Origin: DAIUCA01 sp964613675
GTDB taxonomy: Bacteria; Pseudomonadota; Gammaproteobacteria; Competibacterales; Competibacteraceae
Length of the DNA: 37,081 nt
Assembly: GCA_964613675.1 (NCBI GenBank)
Contig: CAZTIH010000008.1
Location: 1 to 37,081 of the forward strand
Direction of reading: 5' to 3'
Positions within the stretch are counted from its first letter, which is position 1. Every line of letters starts with the position of its first letter. The translations under genes were made by a program, and so were the position numbers. Shown here one piece after another: positions 1 through 7,495 of the stretch. The notes under the pieces were generated by a model that saw only the letters and a list, made by a program, of their open reading frames with translations, did no database searches and was not told where the DNA came from.

Positions 1-85
1 CGGCATCTTCTGATGAGTATAGAATTTTGGCTTCTTCCGGAAGGTCTACGGAAATGGGCACAATGGCTGTTGATTTATTAGACAC
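1..85 (-). CDS. Start of an unidentified protein, cut by the window edge
   Basis: Reading the minus strand from a GTG at 83-85 gives 28 codons without a stop up to the window edge. The peptide begins MSNKSTAIVPISVDLPEEAK. A GGAGAG ribosome binding site sits about 8 bases upstream of the GTG, which supports this start. The fragment is too short to assign a family. A long hairpin at 145-185 lies upstream and could be part of its control region. The call rests only on the open frame and the ribosome binding site. Confidence 0.45.
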   Translation of the reverse strand, partial: MSNKSTAIVPISVDLPEEAKILYSSEDA

Positions 86-144
86 GAGTCTCTCCGAAGT
101 AAATGCACATGGAAGTCAGTGGGTGCGGCCTCGCCATAATGTAC

Positions 145-185
145 AGGGCAATCACATGAACAATTAGCGCTCATGCGATTGCCCT
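145..185. repeat. Long inverted repeat (15-bp arms, 11-base loop)
   Basis: The arms at 145-159 and 171-185 are complementary at 14 of 15 positions (AGGGCAATCACATGA against its partner). A short T-run follows on the plus strand after GGGGAAC, so a terminator for a plus-strand transcript is conceivable, but no plus-strand gene is visible before it. It could equally be an operator for the minus-strand gene starting at 85, or a relic of the nearby IS200/IS605-type element. Confidence 0.6.
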
Positions 186-262
186 GGGGAACTTTTTAAC
201 GTTACGCCGAGTGCCAAACCCTTTTGCGAGGGCGCGCCCCGTCAATTAGCGTTAGAGAATAG

Positions 263-302
263 CTTGACATGGTCACCCCCCTAAAGGACGGGGATTTCGG
301 CG
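263..302 (-). repeat. IS200/IS605-type right-end-like hairpin
   Basis: On the minus strand this sequence contains CCCCGTCCTTTAGGGGGG, directly downstream of the tnpB relic. A CCCC...GGGG stem around GTCCTTTA at the 3' end of tnpB is typical of the right end of IS200/IS605 elements, where it overlaps the tnpB-associated guide RNA. Related sequences occur at 851-894 and 16214-16266. The assignment rests on position and resemblance. Confidence 0.5.
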
Positions 303-306
303 TTGT

Positions 307-785
307 TTAGGCAGTCCTTTTAGTCTCTGCCAGAATAGTTCGGAGGGTTCCTGCTGCTGACCGCCCTTTCCAAGCCAATTTGTATAGTCGGGCTGACCTC
401 CAACCTCGATCTAAAATCGCTTTGTTCAGACCTAATCTCGCAACGATTCCTTTGTCCGTCGCCGATTTGCTCATGTGGTCAACCTGCAAATCCCCGATGC
501 ACCCCACCGCTTGGCTGATCGTGGGGGAAGCTTTGTACAGATAGTCTTGCTGCAACAGATGGACGGGCGAATCTGCCAACCAGATCGTTTCGGGATCATG
601 ACACCATTGAGTCAGCCGCTTGCACATGTCCGCGTCGCTCAATTTTTCTCGCCGTTCTCATGGCGTTCCTTCTGAAGTACCAAGGCCGTGTTGTGGACAA
701 ATCGGCACGACCCCGCGCCCTTCATCTTCTGAACTTGGCTAGGGGTGGGCATCAGCGCGAACTTGTAGGCTCTGAGCTTTTTCAT
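307..785 (-). pseudogene. tnpB: Decayed IS200/IS605-family tnpB
   Basis: From the ATG at 783-785 the minus strand encodes an N-terminus typical of TnpB: MKKLRAYKFALMPTPSQ, then CRFVHNTALVLQKERHENG. The frame then breaks at a five-A run (643-647 on the plus strand reads TTTTT); one more base would restore the family pattern EKKLS. The next frame continues with MCKRLTQW...TIWLADSPVHLLQQ and then jumps to DLQVDHMSKSA and GLNKAILDRGW, which in TnpB lie far downstream. About 190 residues of the core appear to be deleted. The zinc finger and catalytic residues are absent. The product would be a non-functional RNA-guided nuclease relic. No tnpA is visible. Confidence 0.8.
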
Positions 786-850
786 GACGATTAAGCTGCG
801 ATGGATTTGTGAATACCTAAAGCGACATTAGACACGCCAGACTGGGGCGG

Positions 851-894
851 CTTCAGCGCCCTGAAGGACAGGGCTTGTCGCGCATCTCGGTCAC
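851..894 (-). repeat. Dispersed IS-end-like repeat, copy 2
   Basis: On the minus strand this begins GTGACCGAGATGCGCGACAA and continues with GTCCTTCAG. It matches 16214-16266 with about five mismatches over the first 37 bases. It sits upstream of the tnpB relic and only 27 bases before recD. The shared GTCCTT(T/C)AG core resembles the 3' end of IS200/IS605 elements. It may be the right end of a second, lost copy. Confidence 0.5.
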
Positions 895-920
895 TTTATT
901 CTGAATGAGGCCATTATTCC

Positions 921-2726
921 GTGGATGATCTCGATTTTTTGTTCCAAAGCGGGGTGCTCGAACCCATTGACCTCGCATTGGCGCGACAACTTCCCCTAAC
1001 CCTCCCTCACACGCCCCCACACCCTTTGTTGATCTTGGCTATCGCCTTGGTAAGCCGAGCCATTCGTCAAGGCCACGCTTACCTCGATTTGCGCCAAACA
1101 AGAATAGTGTTACAAAACGGGGAAATTTTTGGATTACCTTACTTCGAGGACTGGCGAACCATTTTAGTCACTCACCCCCTCGTGGGTCGACCCGATGACT
1201 GGAAACCCTTGATTTTGGAAGGCCATGCCCTGTATTTGTTTCGGTATTGGCAGTATGAAAAGCAATTAGCCGTCGATTTTGCCCAAAAATTACGCCAAAC
1301 GCCCCTCATTGATTACAACCGCCTGCGCGTTGGATTGGATCGCCTCTTTGCCGACGACCCCTCGGGCAGCCAAGGACAACGACAAGCCGCCGCCGTTGCG
1401 ATCTTGAGTCAACTAGCCGTCATTACAGGCGGCCCAGGCACCGGGAAAACCACCACGTTAGTCAAAATTCTCGCCCTTTTACGGGATCAACAGCCCGATT
1501 TAACCATTGCACTCGCAGCGCCTACCGGTAAAGCGGCTGCCCGCATGGCCGAAGCCATTCAACAGGGCAAACAATCCTTACTTCATCGCGGGCAAAACAT
1601 CGCTCAACTCCCCGAAGAGACCCAAACCTTACATCGGCTCCTCGGGGCCTTACCCGATGGAGTGTACTTTCGCCACAATCGCACCCACCCCTTGGGCGTA
1701 GATGTCCTGGTCATCGACGAAACCTCCATGGTGGATATGGCCCTCATGGCCAAAACCGTGGCGGCGTTGCGACCGTCGGCGCGGTTGATTTTGCTGGGGG
1801 ACAGCGAACAGCTTTACGCCGTGGAGGCAGGGGAAGTGTTGGCCGCCCTCGCGAATCCCGGGGCGGGTGTGACGGCGGAACAGGCGGCGCGACTTAACGC
1901 ATTGGGCTGTGTGTCCCCCCCGATACGCCCCGAAGCCACGGCCCTCCACGATAGCGTGGCTCGACTCACCCATAGCTATCGGTTTGCGGGGGGCGGGGCC
2001 ATCGGACGCCTGGCAACAGCCGTGCAACAGGGCGACGTGCATGGGGTAGAACGGTTGCTCGATGACCCACCCGAGGGGTTGGCATGGGTGAATAACGAAG
2101 ATTTTGAGGGCATGTTGCGGGCGCTGACCTCGGGTTACGAGGCCTATTGGGCACAGGTCGCGGCGGGGGCGGAGCCTCATGTGTTGTTTAGGGCGTTACA
2201 GCAATTTCGGGTGTTGTGTCCGCAGCGACAGGGCGCACAAGGCGTCGAAGCGATTCACGCCCGTTACGAACACCGTCTTCAGGGGGGCAAACCTGACAGT
2301 GCTGACCGTTTTTATCGCGGACGGGCGGTCATGATGACGCGCAACGATTACGGTTTGCAGCTTTACAACGGCGATCTGGGGATTGCCTGGCCCGCCACGC
2401 CAGAGAGGACGGATTTACGACTATTTATTCCGCAAACGTCCGGGGATTTTCGGCAGGTGTCGCTCAATCGGTTGCCACATTTTGAGCCGGCCTACGCGAT
2501 GACGGTCCACAAAAGCCAGGGGTCTGAATTTGAGCACTTACTTTTGTGGTTGCCTCCGCAAGCGGCACCGTTCATTACGCGGGAATTGTTGTACACGGCA
2601 ATTACGCGCGCGAAATCGCGAATTACGCTGTGGGGCAGTCGAGAAACCCTAATCAATGCCTTAACTCGGGTACAAAATCGCTTAAGTGGTTTGCGACAAA
2701 AATTACTAAATCAATTAACCGCTTGA
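921..2726 (+). CDS. recD: RecD-type exodeoxyribonuclease V alpha subunit
   Basis: This 601-residue protein fits RecD, the 5'-3' helicase subunit of RecBCD, which processes double-strand breaks for recombination and degrades foreign linear DNA. Walker A is GGPGTGKTTT near residue 170, Walker B is VLVIDETSMVD, and the C-terminal helicase motifs include AMTVHKSQGSEFEHLLLWLP and LLYTAITRAK, typical of the UvrD/RecD fold. The length is normal for the family. The start is a GTG at 921 with a weak ATGAGG upstream. RecB and recC usually sit directly upstream, but here that space holds an IS relic, so the partners are outside the window or displaced. Family assignment is firm. Confidence 0.93.
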   Translation: MDDLDFLFQSGVLEPIDLALARQLPLTLPHTPPHPLLILAIALVSRAIRQGHAYLDLRQTRIVLQNGEIFGLPYFEDWRTILVTHPLVGRPDDWKPLILEGHALYLFRYWQYEKQLAVDFAQKLRQTPLIDYNRLRVGLDRLFADDPSGSQGQRQAAAVAILSQLAVITGGPGTGKTTTLVKILALLRDQQPDLTIALAAPTGKAAARMAEAIQQGKQSLLHRGQNIAQLPEETQTLHRLLGALPDGVYFRHNRTHPLGVDVLVIDETSMVDMALMAKTVAALRPSARLILLGDSEQLYAVEAGEVLAALANPGAGVTAEQAARLNALGCVSPPIRPEATALHDSVARLTHSYRFAGGGAIGRLATAVQQGDVHGVERLLDDPPEGLAWVNNEDFEGMLRALTSGYEAYWAQVAAGAEPHVLFRALQQFRVLCPQRQGAQGVEAIHARYEHRLQGGKPDSADRFYRGRAVMMTRNDYGLQLYNGDLGIAWPATPERTDLRLFIPQTSGDFRQVSLNRLPHFEPAYAMTVHKSQGSEFEHLLLWLPPQAAPFITRELLYTAITRAKSRITLWGSRETLINALTRVQNRLSGLRQKLLNQLTA

Positions 2727-2888
2727 GCGTAATAAAAGCACCGAATTCAGTCCTTTGGCCATTGAGTAAATGCAAAATCGCGGCGTGGCGAATTGAAGTC
2801 ATTTAAGAAGTTTTTGTAGAGCGCTTGCCATTAAATAGCGGGCATTATTTAATTGGTGGGCACTCCCATTTAATCTTAGGTGAATAAA

Positions 2889-3317
2889 ATGACCGAAACG
2901 TCTAATCAAACCGACGGCCTGGAACAGCGTTTAGAAGCGCTATTAAAAGATTTAGAAACTATGTCAATGGAGGATTTGCAAATGCTTTCGCAAAAGGTGG
3001 AGGACGAAGTTAAAGATCGTCGCAATAAAGCGAAATTAGCATTGACTCGTAAATACGCCGAAGAAGCCCGTTTATATGGGCTTACGGTTGAAATGCGCGA
3101 TCTCAAATCCAGCGACCACAGCAGCAGCAGTAGCCAGAAAAAAAGTCGCACAAAAACGGAAATTAAATACCGCAATCCCGATAATCCCTCAGAAACCTGG
3201 ACGGGTCGCGGAAAACGCCCCATGTGGGTCAATCGGTTGCTCGAAGCAAAAGGATTATCGCCTAAGGATGTCAAAGACTTAGCCGTGCATCTCCCCGAAT
3301 TACTCGTGCAAAAATAA
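2889..3317 (+). CDS. H-NS family nucleoid-associated protein
   Basis: This 142-residue protein has the H-NS layout: an N-terminal helical oligomerisation region (about residues 10-70, charged and coiled-coil-like), a Ser-rich linker, and a C-terminal DNA-binding domain with YRNPDNPSETWTGRGKRPMW. The conserved TGRGKRPMW loop inserts into the minor groove of AT-rich DNA in this family. Such proteins silence horizontally acquired AT-rich genes and bridge DNA. A GTG at 2880 is also open in frame, but the ATG at 2889 is preceded by TTAGGTGA at a proper distance and is preferred. The preceding 160 bases are AT-rich, as expected for an autoregulated hns promoter, though no clear promoter box was identified. 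Confidence 0.9.
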   Translation: MTETSNQTDGLEQRLEALLKDLETMSMEDLQMLSQKVEDEVKDRRNKAKLALTRKYAEEARLYGLTVEMRDLKSSDHSSSSSQKKSRTKTEIKYRNPDNPSETWTGRGKRPMWVNRLLEAKGLSPKDVKDLAVHLPELLVQK

Positions 3318-3395
3318 TCCCTTCTCTTTAATGAAAACGGGATAGATCCGACCCCAAATTGGGAGGGGTAAAGCGTTGAAATGCGGGCATTGAGA

Positions 3396-4838
3396 TTAGT
3401 GAATAAGAAAAGTTTGGGCCAGTCCGAGAAAAATAAAAAAACCCATGCTGTCGGTGCTAAACGTGAGAAAAATGCTCGATCCTAATGCGGGGTCTTTGCC
3501 AAGATAATTCATGAATAACGGCACCCCCATTCCCACCACCGCCGCAATCACTAAATTTAGGGCAGTCGCAATGGCGAGTACGCCTCCCAATGCCACATCG
3601 CCGTAAAGTAAAAAACCAAAGATTCCCAAAACGCTGCCCCACAATAAACCGTTAATTAAACTCACTAATAATTCCTTGCGCACGAGATAGGGTAAATTTT
3701 GTCGATCAATGCGATTTAGGGCCAAGCCACGAATAAAGACAGCAATCGTTTGATTTCCCGTATTCCCCCCAATACTCGCGACAATGGGCATTAACGTTGC
3801 GAGGGCGACTAATTGGGTAATCGCTTCTTCAAATAGACCAATAAAACGCGATGCAATAAACGCCGTAAACAAGTTAATTCCCAACCATAACCAACGGCTT
3901 TTGGCGCTCTTAAAAACCGGACTAAATAAATCTTCTTCGGGGCTAATGCCGTCCCGTAAACGATTTTGTTCATCGGCATATTCGTGGGCGTAATCCATCA
4001 CACTCTCCACCGTAATTCGCCCAATTAACCGCTCTTTCTCATCCACCACCGGGGCCGATACTAGGTCGTAATCCTCAAACGCCTTCACCGCTAACTCCGC
4101 TCCCGCTTCGGGATCAAAGCGCGGAATTTCCGTGTTCATGAGATCGCGAACGGGTTTACTGCTCTCGTGCAGCAACAGGGCCGTGAGGGGAATGCCCCCC
4201 CGAAAACGGCGTCGCTCGTCCAACACAAACACTTGGTCGGTTTGCGGCGGTAAAGTCCCCCCTAGCTCCCGTAACTTTTGAATGGTCTGTTTCACGGTCG
4301 CCCCCTCCGAAATCCACAAATAATCACCATCAATCAGGTGACCAATTTGATCGGGCTGATAGGCAGTCGCCGACTTCCACTGCGCCCGTGCGTCCGAACT
4401 GAGATACGGCGTTAAGTCCGTCAACCATTCATCGGACAAATACGCCGCTAAATCCGCCATCTGTTCCCCATCCAAATGCGGGGCAATGGCTTGTTTTTCC
4501 GCAGGACTAAGGGTTTGTAACAACTCTGCGGCGAGGGCGTCGTTGAGCTCCCACAACACCGCCGCCCGCCGTTCCAACTCAATATGTTCCCAAATGAGTT
4601 GGCGTTGATCCGGCGGAAGTCGCTCCAGCAAATCCCCTAATTCGGCCGGATGAAGACGTTGGAGCCGATAGGTGAGTTCGGCGAGTTGTTGGCGATGGGT
4701 GACCGAGAGCACGAGTTCCTTACGTTCTCCCTGTTCCGTGCTCTCGGTGAGCTGATCCACCAGGGCAAGCCGTTTGAGACTGTCAAACACCGGCTGAAGG
4801 CGGGTTTCAAGATGGGTTTTGTTATAACGATTGGGCAT
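3396..4838 (-). CDS. mgtE: MgtE-type magnesium transporter
   Basis: The 480-residue product has the order of MgtE: an N-terminal superhelical domain (about residues 20-150, with LERLPPDQRQLIWEHI and DLAAYLSDEWLTDL), two CBS domains (about 160-290, ending RLIGRITVESVMDYA), and a five-helix membrane domain (about 310-480). The membrane part contains IVASIGGNTGNQT, the signature of the Mg2+ pore. The cytoplasmic domains close the channel when internal Mg2+ is high. The open frame extends to 4898, but the ATG at 4838 follows an AGAGGT ribosome binding site and begins MPNRYNK, so it is preferred. It is downstream of, and co-directional with, the helix-hairpin-helix gene, separated by a terminator-like hairpin at 4881-4910. 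Confidence 0.93.
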   Translation of the reverse strand: MPNRYNKTHLETRLQPVFDSLKRLALVDQLTESTEQGERKELVLSVTHRQQLAELTYRLQRLHPAELGDLLERLPPDQRQLIWEHIELERRAAVLWELNDALAAELLQTLSPAEKQAIAPHLDGEQMADLAAYLSDEWLTDLTPYLSSDARAQWKSATAYQPDQIGHLIDGDYLWISEGATVKQTIQKLRELGGTLPPQTDQVFVLDERRRFRGGIPLTALLLHESSKPVRDLMNTEIPRFDPEAGAELAVKAFEDYDLVSAPVVDEKERLIGRITVESVMDYAHEYADEQNRLRDGISPEEDLFSPVFKSAKSRWLWLGINLFTAFIASRFIGLFEEAITQLVALATLMPIVASIGGNTGNQTIAVFIRGLALNRIDRQNLPYLVRKELLVSLINGLLWGSVLGIFGFLLYGDVALGGVLAIATALNLVIAAVVGMGVPLFMNYLGKDPALGSSIFLTFSTDSMGFFIFLGLAQTFLIH

Positions 4839-4880
4839 AGAACCTCTAAAAGTAGGCCAAGCGGAAGGTGAGGGATGCCC

Positions 4881-4910
4881 AAAAAAAGGCCCGCGCAAGG
4901 CAGGCCCTTT
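4881..4910 (-). terminator. Rho-independent terminator after the helix-hairpin-helix gene
   Basis: On the minus strand AAAGGGCCTGC pairs with GCGGGCCTTT across a CTTGC loop, with one bulged G, and a run of seven T follows. It begins about 30 bases after the stop codon of the gene ending at 4941 and lies just before mgtE, so mgtE probably has its own initiation. Confidence 0.7.
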
Positions 4911-4940
4911 GGAAGCGAGAACACCAATAATAGGGGGGAG

Positions 4941-6050
4941 TTAAAGCGGTTCGCCGTACTTACGTTGATGAAGGGCTCGCGCTTGGTTAACCCATTTTTC
5001 CCGCAAAACGCGACCTGCCGAAGCGGTACCAAGATGATTCTCCAGGCGGGTGATGCTTCCCGAGTCGAGTTGAGCGATCTGACGATAACGCGTGATGCCA
5101 TAATCTTGTAATCGCTTCGCAATTTTCGGCCCAACGCCTTTGATCGCTAAAAGATCGTCTTTTTCGACGGGGACGGTCGGCATTTCTTGGGGCGGGGCAG
5201 CAAATAGGGTTGGATCGGGAACGGGAAGGTTGAGGGGGCGTGGCTTAGGGATTTGATGGGCATCGGCAAAGCAGTTGGGTTCAAGGGATGGCACCGAAGG
5301 CGTTTCCGCGACAGCTACTGAGTCTGCCGACGGGGTGGCGGTGGACGGCACCGAAGGCGTTTCCGCGACAGCCACTGAGTCTGCCGACATAGTAGTATCT
5401 GCGCCTAAATCAGCGTCAGCAACGGGCACGACGACGGTTTCCGCAACCTCGATCATCGGGGCTGCTTCCGAGACCGCCTCGATCATCGGGGGGGGAGCGA
5501 CATCCGCGCCTAAATCAGCGTCAGCAACGGGCACAACGACGGTTTCCGCAGCCTCGATCACCGGGGTAGCTTCCGAGATAGTCTCTTGCACCTTGTTGAG
5601 ATCCGTATCGGCAGCCGTTTCAAGAGGCGGTTGAGTAAGGGATTGAGGGGGTTTGACGACGGCCTTTGTCTTGGCAAGGTGCGTGGGCAACACCACAAAC
5701 GACTCGGCTTTCAGTAAGGCAAACCATTGATTCCACAACTGGGCTTGATTGGTTAACCAGTAATCGGTGACTTCAGCGACTTGTTGACGCCAGATGCTGG
5801 GTTCAACCCCAGGCGGCACCGCTAAGGCCATCGTCGCGGCCCACTGTTGGAGCCAAATGCGTTGGGCTTCGAGGGCTTGTTGGATGGTGGTCTCCCACGC
5901 CGACAGACTGTTGACATAGCTTTCGCGCCACAAATTAAGATCTTCGGGGGGTTGGAAGGTGGGGAGTGCGGTTGCCAAGTTATCCCACAGGTCCCATTGG
6001 GCCGTGGTCCAGCGGGCAAACACATCATCCGCAGAAAAAGTTGAATTCAT
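4941..6050 (-). CDS. Trp-rich helical protein with repeats and a C-terminal helix-hairpin-helix domain
   Basis: I do not recognise a named gene. The 369-residue product has three parts. Residues 1-125 are helical and rich in tryptophan (WDLWDNL, IWLQQW, LWNQWFALL), somewhat like phasins, which coat polyester granules. Residues about 130-280 are low-complexity, acidic and Ala/Val/Pro-rich, with near-identical internal copies such as VVVPVADADLGAD and SVAVAETPSVPS. Residues about 295-365 contain LLAIKGVGPKIAKRLQDYGI, a helix-hairpin-helix of the kind found in L21-like and NADH-dehydrogenase-associated proteins. The start ATG at 6050 is clear. The divergent MFS gene starts 137 bases away. A link to granules, DNA or protein assembly is unproven. 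Confidence 0.7.
   Translation of the reverse strand: MNSTFSADDVFARWTTAQWDLWDNLATALPTFQPPEDLNLWRESYVNSLSAWETTIQQALEAQRIWLQQWAATMALAVPPGVEPSIWRQQVAEVTDYWLTNQAQLWNQWFALLKAESFVVLPTHLAKTKAVVKPPQSLTQPPLETAADTDLNKVQETISEATPVIEAAETVVVPVADADLGADVAPPPMIEAVSEAAPMIEVAETVVVPVADADLGADTTMSADSVAVAETPSVPSTATPSADSVAVAETPSVPSLEPNCFADAHQIPKPRPLNLPVPDPTLFAAPPQEMPTVPVEKDDLLAIKGVGPKIAKRLQDYGITRYRQIAQLDSGSITRLENHLGTASAGRVLREKWVNQARALHQRKYGEPL
5289..5390. repeat. Tandem coding repeat (57-base spacing) in the helix-hairpin-helix gene
   Basis: A stretch of about 45 bases at 5289-5333 recurs at 5346-5390 with one difference, offset by 57 bases (19 codons), so the frame is kept. It encodes the repeated SADSVAVAETPSVPS peptide on the minus strand. 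Confidence 0.85.
5401..5567. repeat. Second coding repeat pair (107-base offset region) in the same gene
   Basis: The 60 bases at 5401-5460 recur almost unchanged at 5508-5567. On the minus strand they encode the two copies of VAETVVVPVADADLGAD. The two repeat families together account for most of the linker between the helical and helix-hairpin-helix domains. Confidence 0.8.
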
Positions 6051-6187
6051 GGAACATCACCTGAAATAAAGACGGTATTTTTCAATCAACACCCGTGTCC
6101 GAGCGAAATGATCCGGAGCGGGTTGCCCCGCTTCTCATGAGGATTATTCCCTTAAAGAGACAGGTTTCCAACTAGAGTTTGCCGTCA

Positions 6188-7417
6188 ATGAACTTACCGA
6201 TTTCCCGAATTATCCTCTTTGCGGCACTGATTCAGTTTATTCGCATCGCCAGTTTCATGGTGGTGATGCCGTTGGGACCGGATTTAGTGCGGGCTCTGGC
6301 GATGGAAGCGCATCAAGTAGGGTGGATTGGGGGCAGTTATACCCTCGCGGCGGCGGTGACGGGGCTTTTAAGCGCACAATTTCTCGACCGCTTTGATCGA
6401 CGAGCTGCCACATTATTCGTGCTATTGGGCCTTGGTGGGGCGTTAGCGGGCGCGGCCTTGGCGCAAGAATTTGTCCAACTCTTGACCGCCTATCTGATAG
6501 CAGGCGCGTTCGGTGGACTCGCAACGGCTTTGAGTCTAGCCATGGTAATGGATGCCGTCCCGGTTCTGCATCGAGGACGCGCGATGGGAAAGGTGATGGG
6601 GGCATTTTCTGCGGCGGCAGTGATTGCGGTACCCGTCGCATTGGAGTTGGCGCACCGAATCAGTTGGCAAGCGCCATTTTGGGCGATGGCGGGGCTTAGT
6701 GGAGTGATTGGCGTGGGGGTACGACTGGGATTACCGCCCTTGCGAGACCACATTAAAGTGGATTTCCCCGTCACCTCGCTTAAATCCCTACTCAGCGATC
6801 CCTGTGCCCAATTTGCGTATTTGAGCATGGCCGTGACGACCTTAGCGGTATTTCTCTTGGTTCCCCATGCCTCGACCTTTTTTCAGTTTAATTTGGACTT
6901 TCCACGAGACAAAATCAGTTATCTGTACTTTGCGGGGGGAATCGCCAGCTTTTTCTTCATGCGATGGGGCGGTGGGCTGTGCGACCGAATTGGAGTGATT
7001 TGGGTGAGCCTTGGGGCGTCGGCGATGATGGCGGGGGCAATATACGGCCTGTTTCTTTACCCTTCCCCCACCGAAACCCTCGTCATTGGGTTATTTGCGG
7101 GCTTTATGGTCGCGTCGTCATTGCGATTTGTGGTCATTGGGACGGCCAGTGCAGCGGTTCCGCGTCCCCACGAACGCGCCGGTTTTAGTGCAGTGAACAC
7201 GGCGGTTCAACAATTGAGCTGTAGCGTAGGGGCCTTTTTGGGGGCAGCTTGGTTGACGACCCGTGAGGATGGTCAACTGCAAGGCATGATCGAACTAGCG
7301 ATGTGGGCAATCGGCTTGACGCTTTGCTTACCGGGTGGTTTGTGGGGGCTGCAATGGGCGTTGCGACGATTTAGGGGTGCGGAGGAATCGGCATCCACCT
7401 CCCCCGAGGTGCAATGA
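6188..7417 (+). CDS. MFS transporter
   Basis: The 409-residue product is a major facilitator superfamily protein with about twelve hydrophobic segments. The first is IILFAALIQFIRIASFMVVMPLG, and the loop between helices 2 and 3 reads LDRFDRRAATL, a form of the conserved motif A (DRxGRR). The second half repeats this with MRWGGGLCDRIG. The fold exchanges a small molecule for protons or ions at the inner membrane, but the substrate cannot be read from the sequence. A TTG at 6179 is open in frame, but the ATG at 6188 (MNLPISR) is the more natural start. The gene stands alone, divergent from the helix-hairpin-helix gene and convergent with ygiQ. Confidence 0.85.
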   Translation: MNLPISRIILFAALIQFIRIASFMVVMPLGPDLVRALAMEAHQVGWIGGSYTLAAAVTGLLSAQFLDRFDRRAATLFVLLGLGGALAGAALAQEFVQLLTAYLIAGAFGGLATALSLAMVMDAVPVLHRGRAMGKVMGAFSAAAVIAVPVALELAHRISWQAPFWAMAGLSGVIGVGVRLGLPPLRDHIKVDFPVTSLKSLLSDPCAQFAYLSMAVTTLAVFLLVPHASTFFQFNLDFPRDKISYLYFAGGIASFFFMRWGGGLCDRIGVIWVSLGASAMMAGAIYGLFLYPSPTETLVIGLFAGFMVASSLRFVVIGTASAAVPRPHERAGFSAVNTAVQQLSCSVGAFLGAAWLTTREDGQLQGMIELAMWAIGLTLCLPGGLWGLQWALRRFRGAEESASTSPEVQ

Positions 7418-7495
7418 AATAGAGGTTCTAGACATCACGCGGGGCAAACCTCAAAACGCGCAGACTTTCCCAGGGGTTCTCGCACTCACGCGCCG

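Noticed and set aside
3340..3395. Terminator between the H-NS-like gene and mgtE
   Set aside because: A short CCCAAATTGGG palindrome exists but is not followed by a T-run on either strand.
4839..4940. Magnesium riboswitch before mgtE
   Set aside because: Only about 100 bases are available, and the visible structure is a simple terminator for the preceding gene; no M-box-like elements were recognised.
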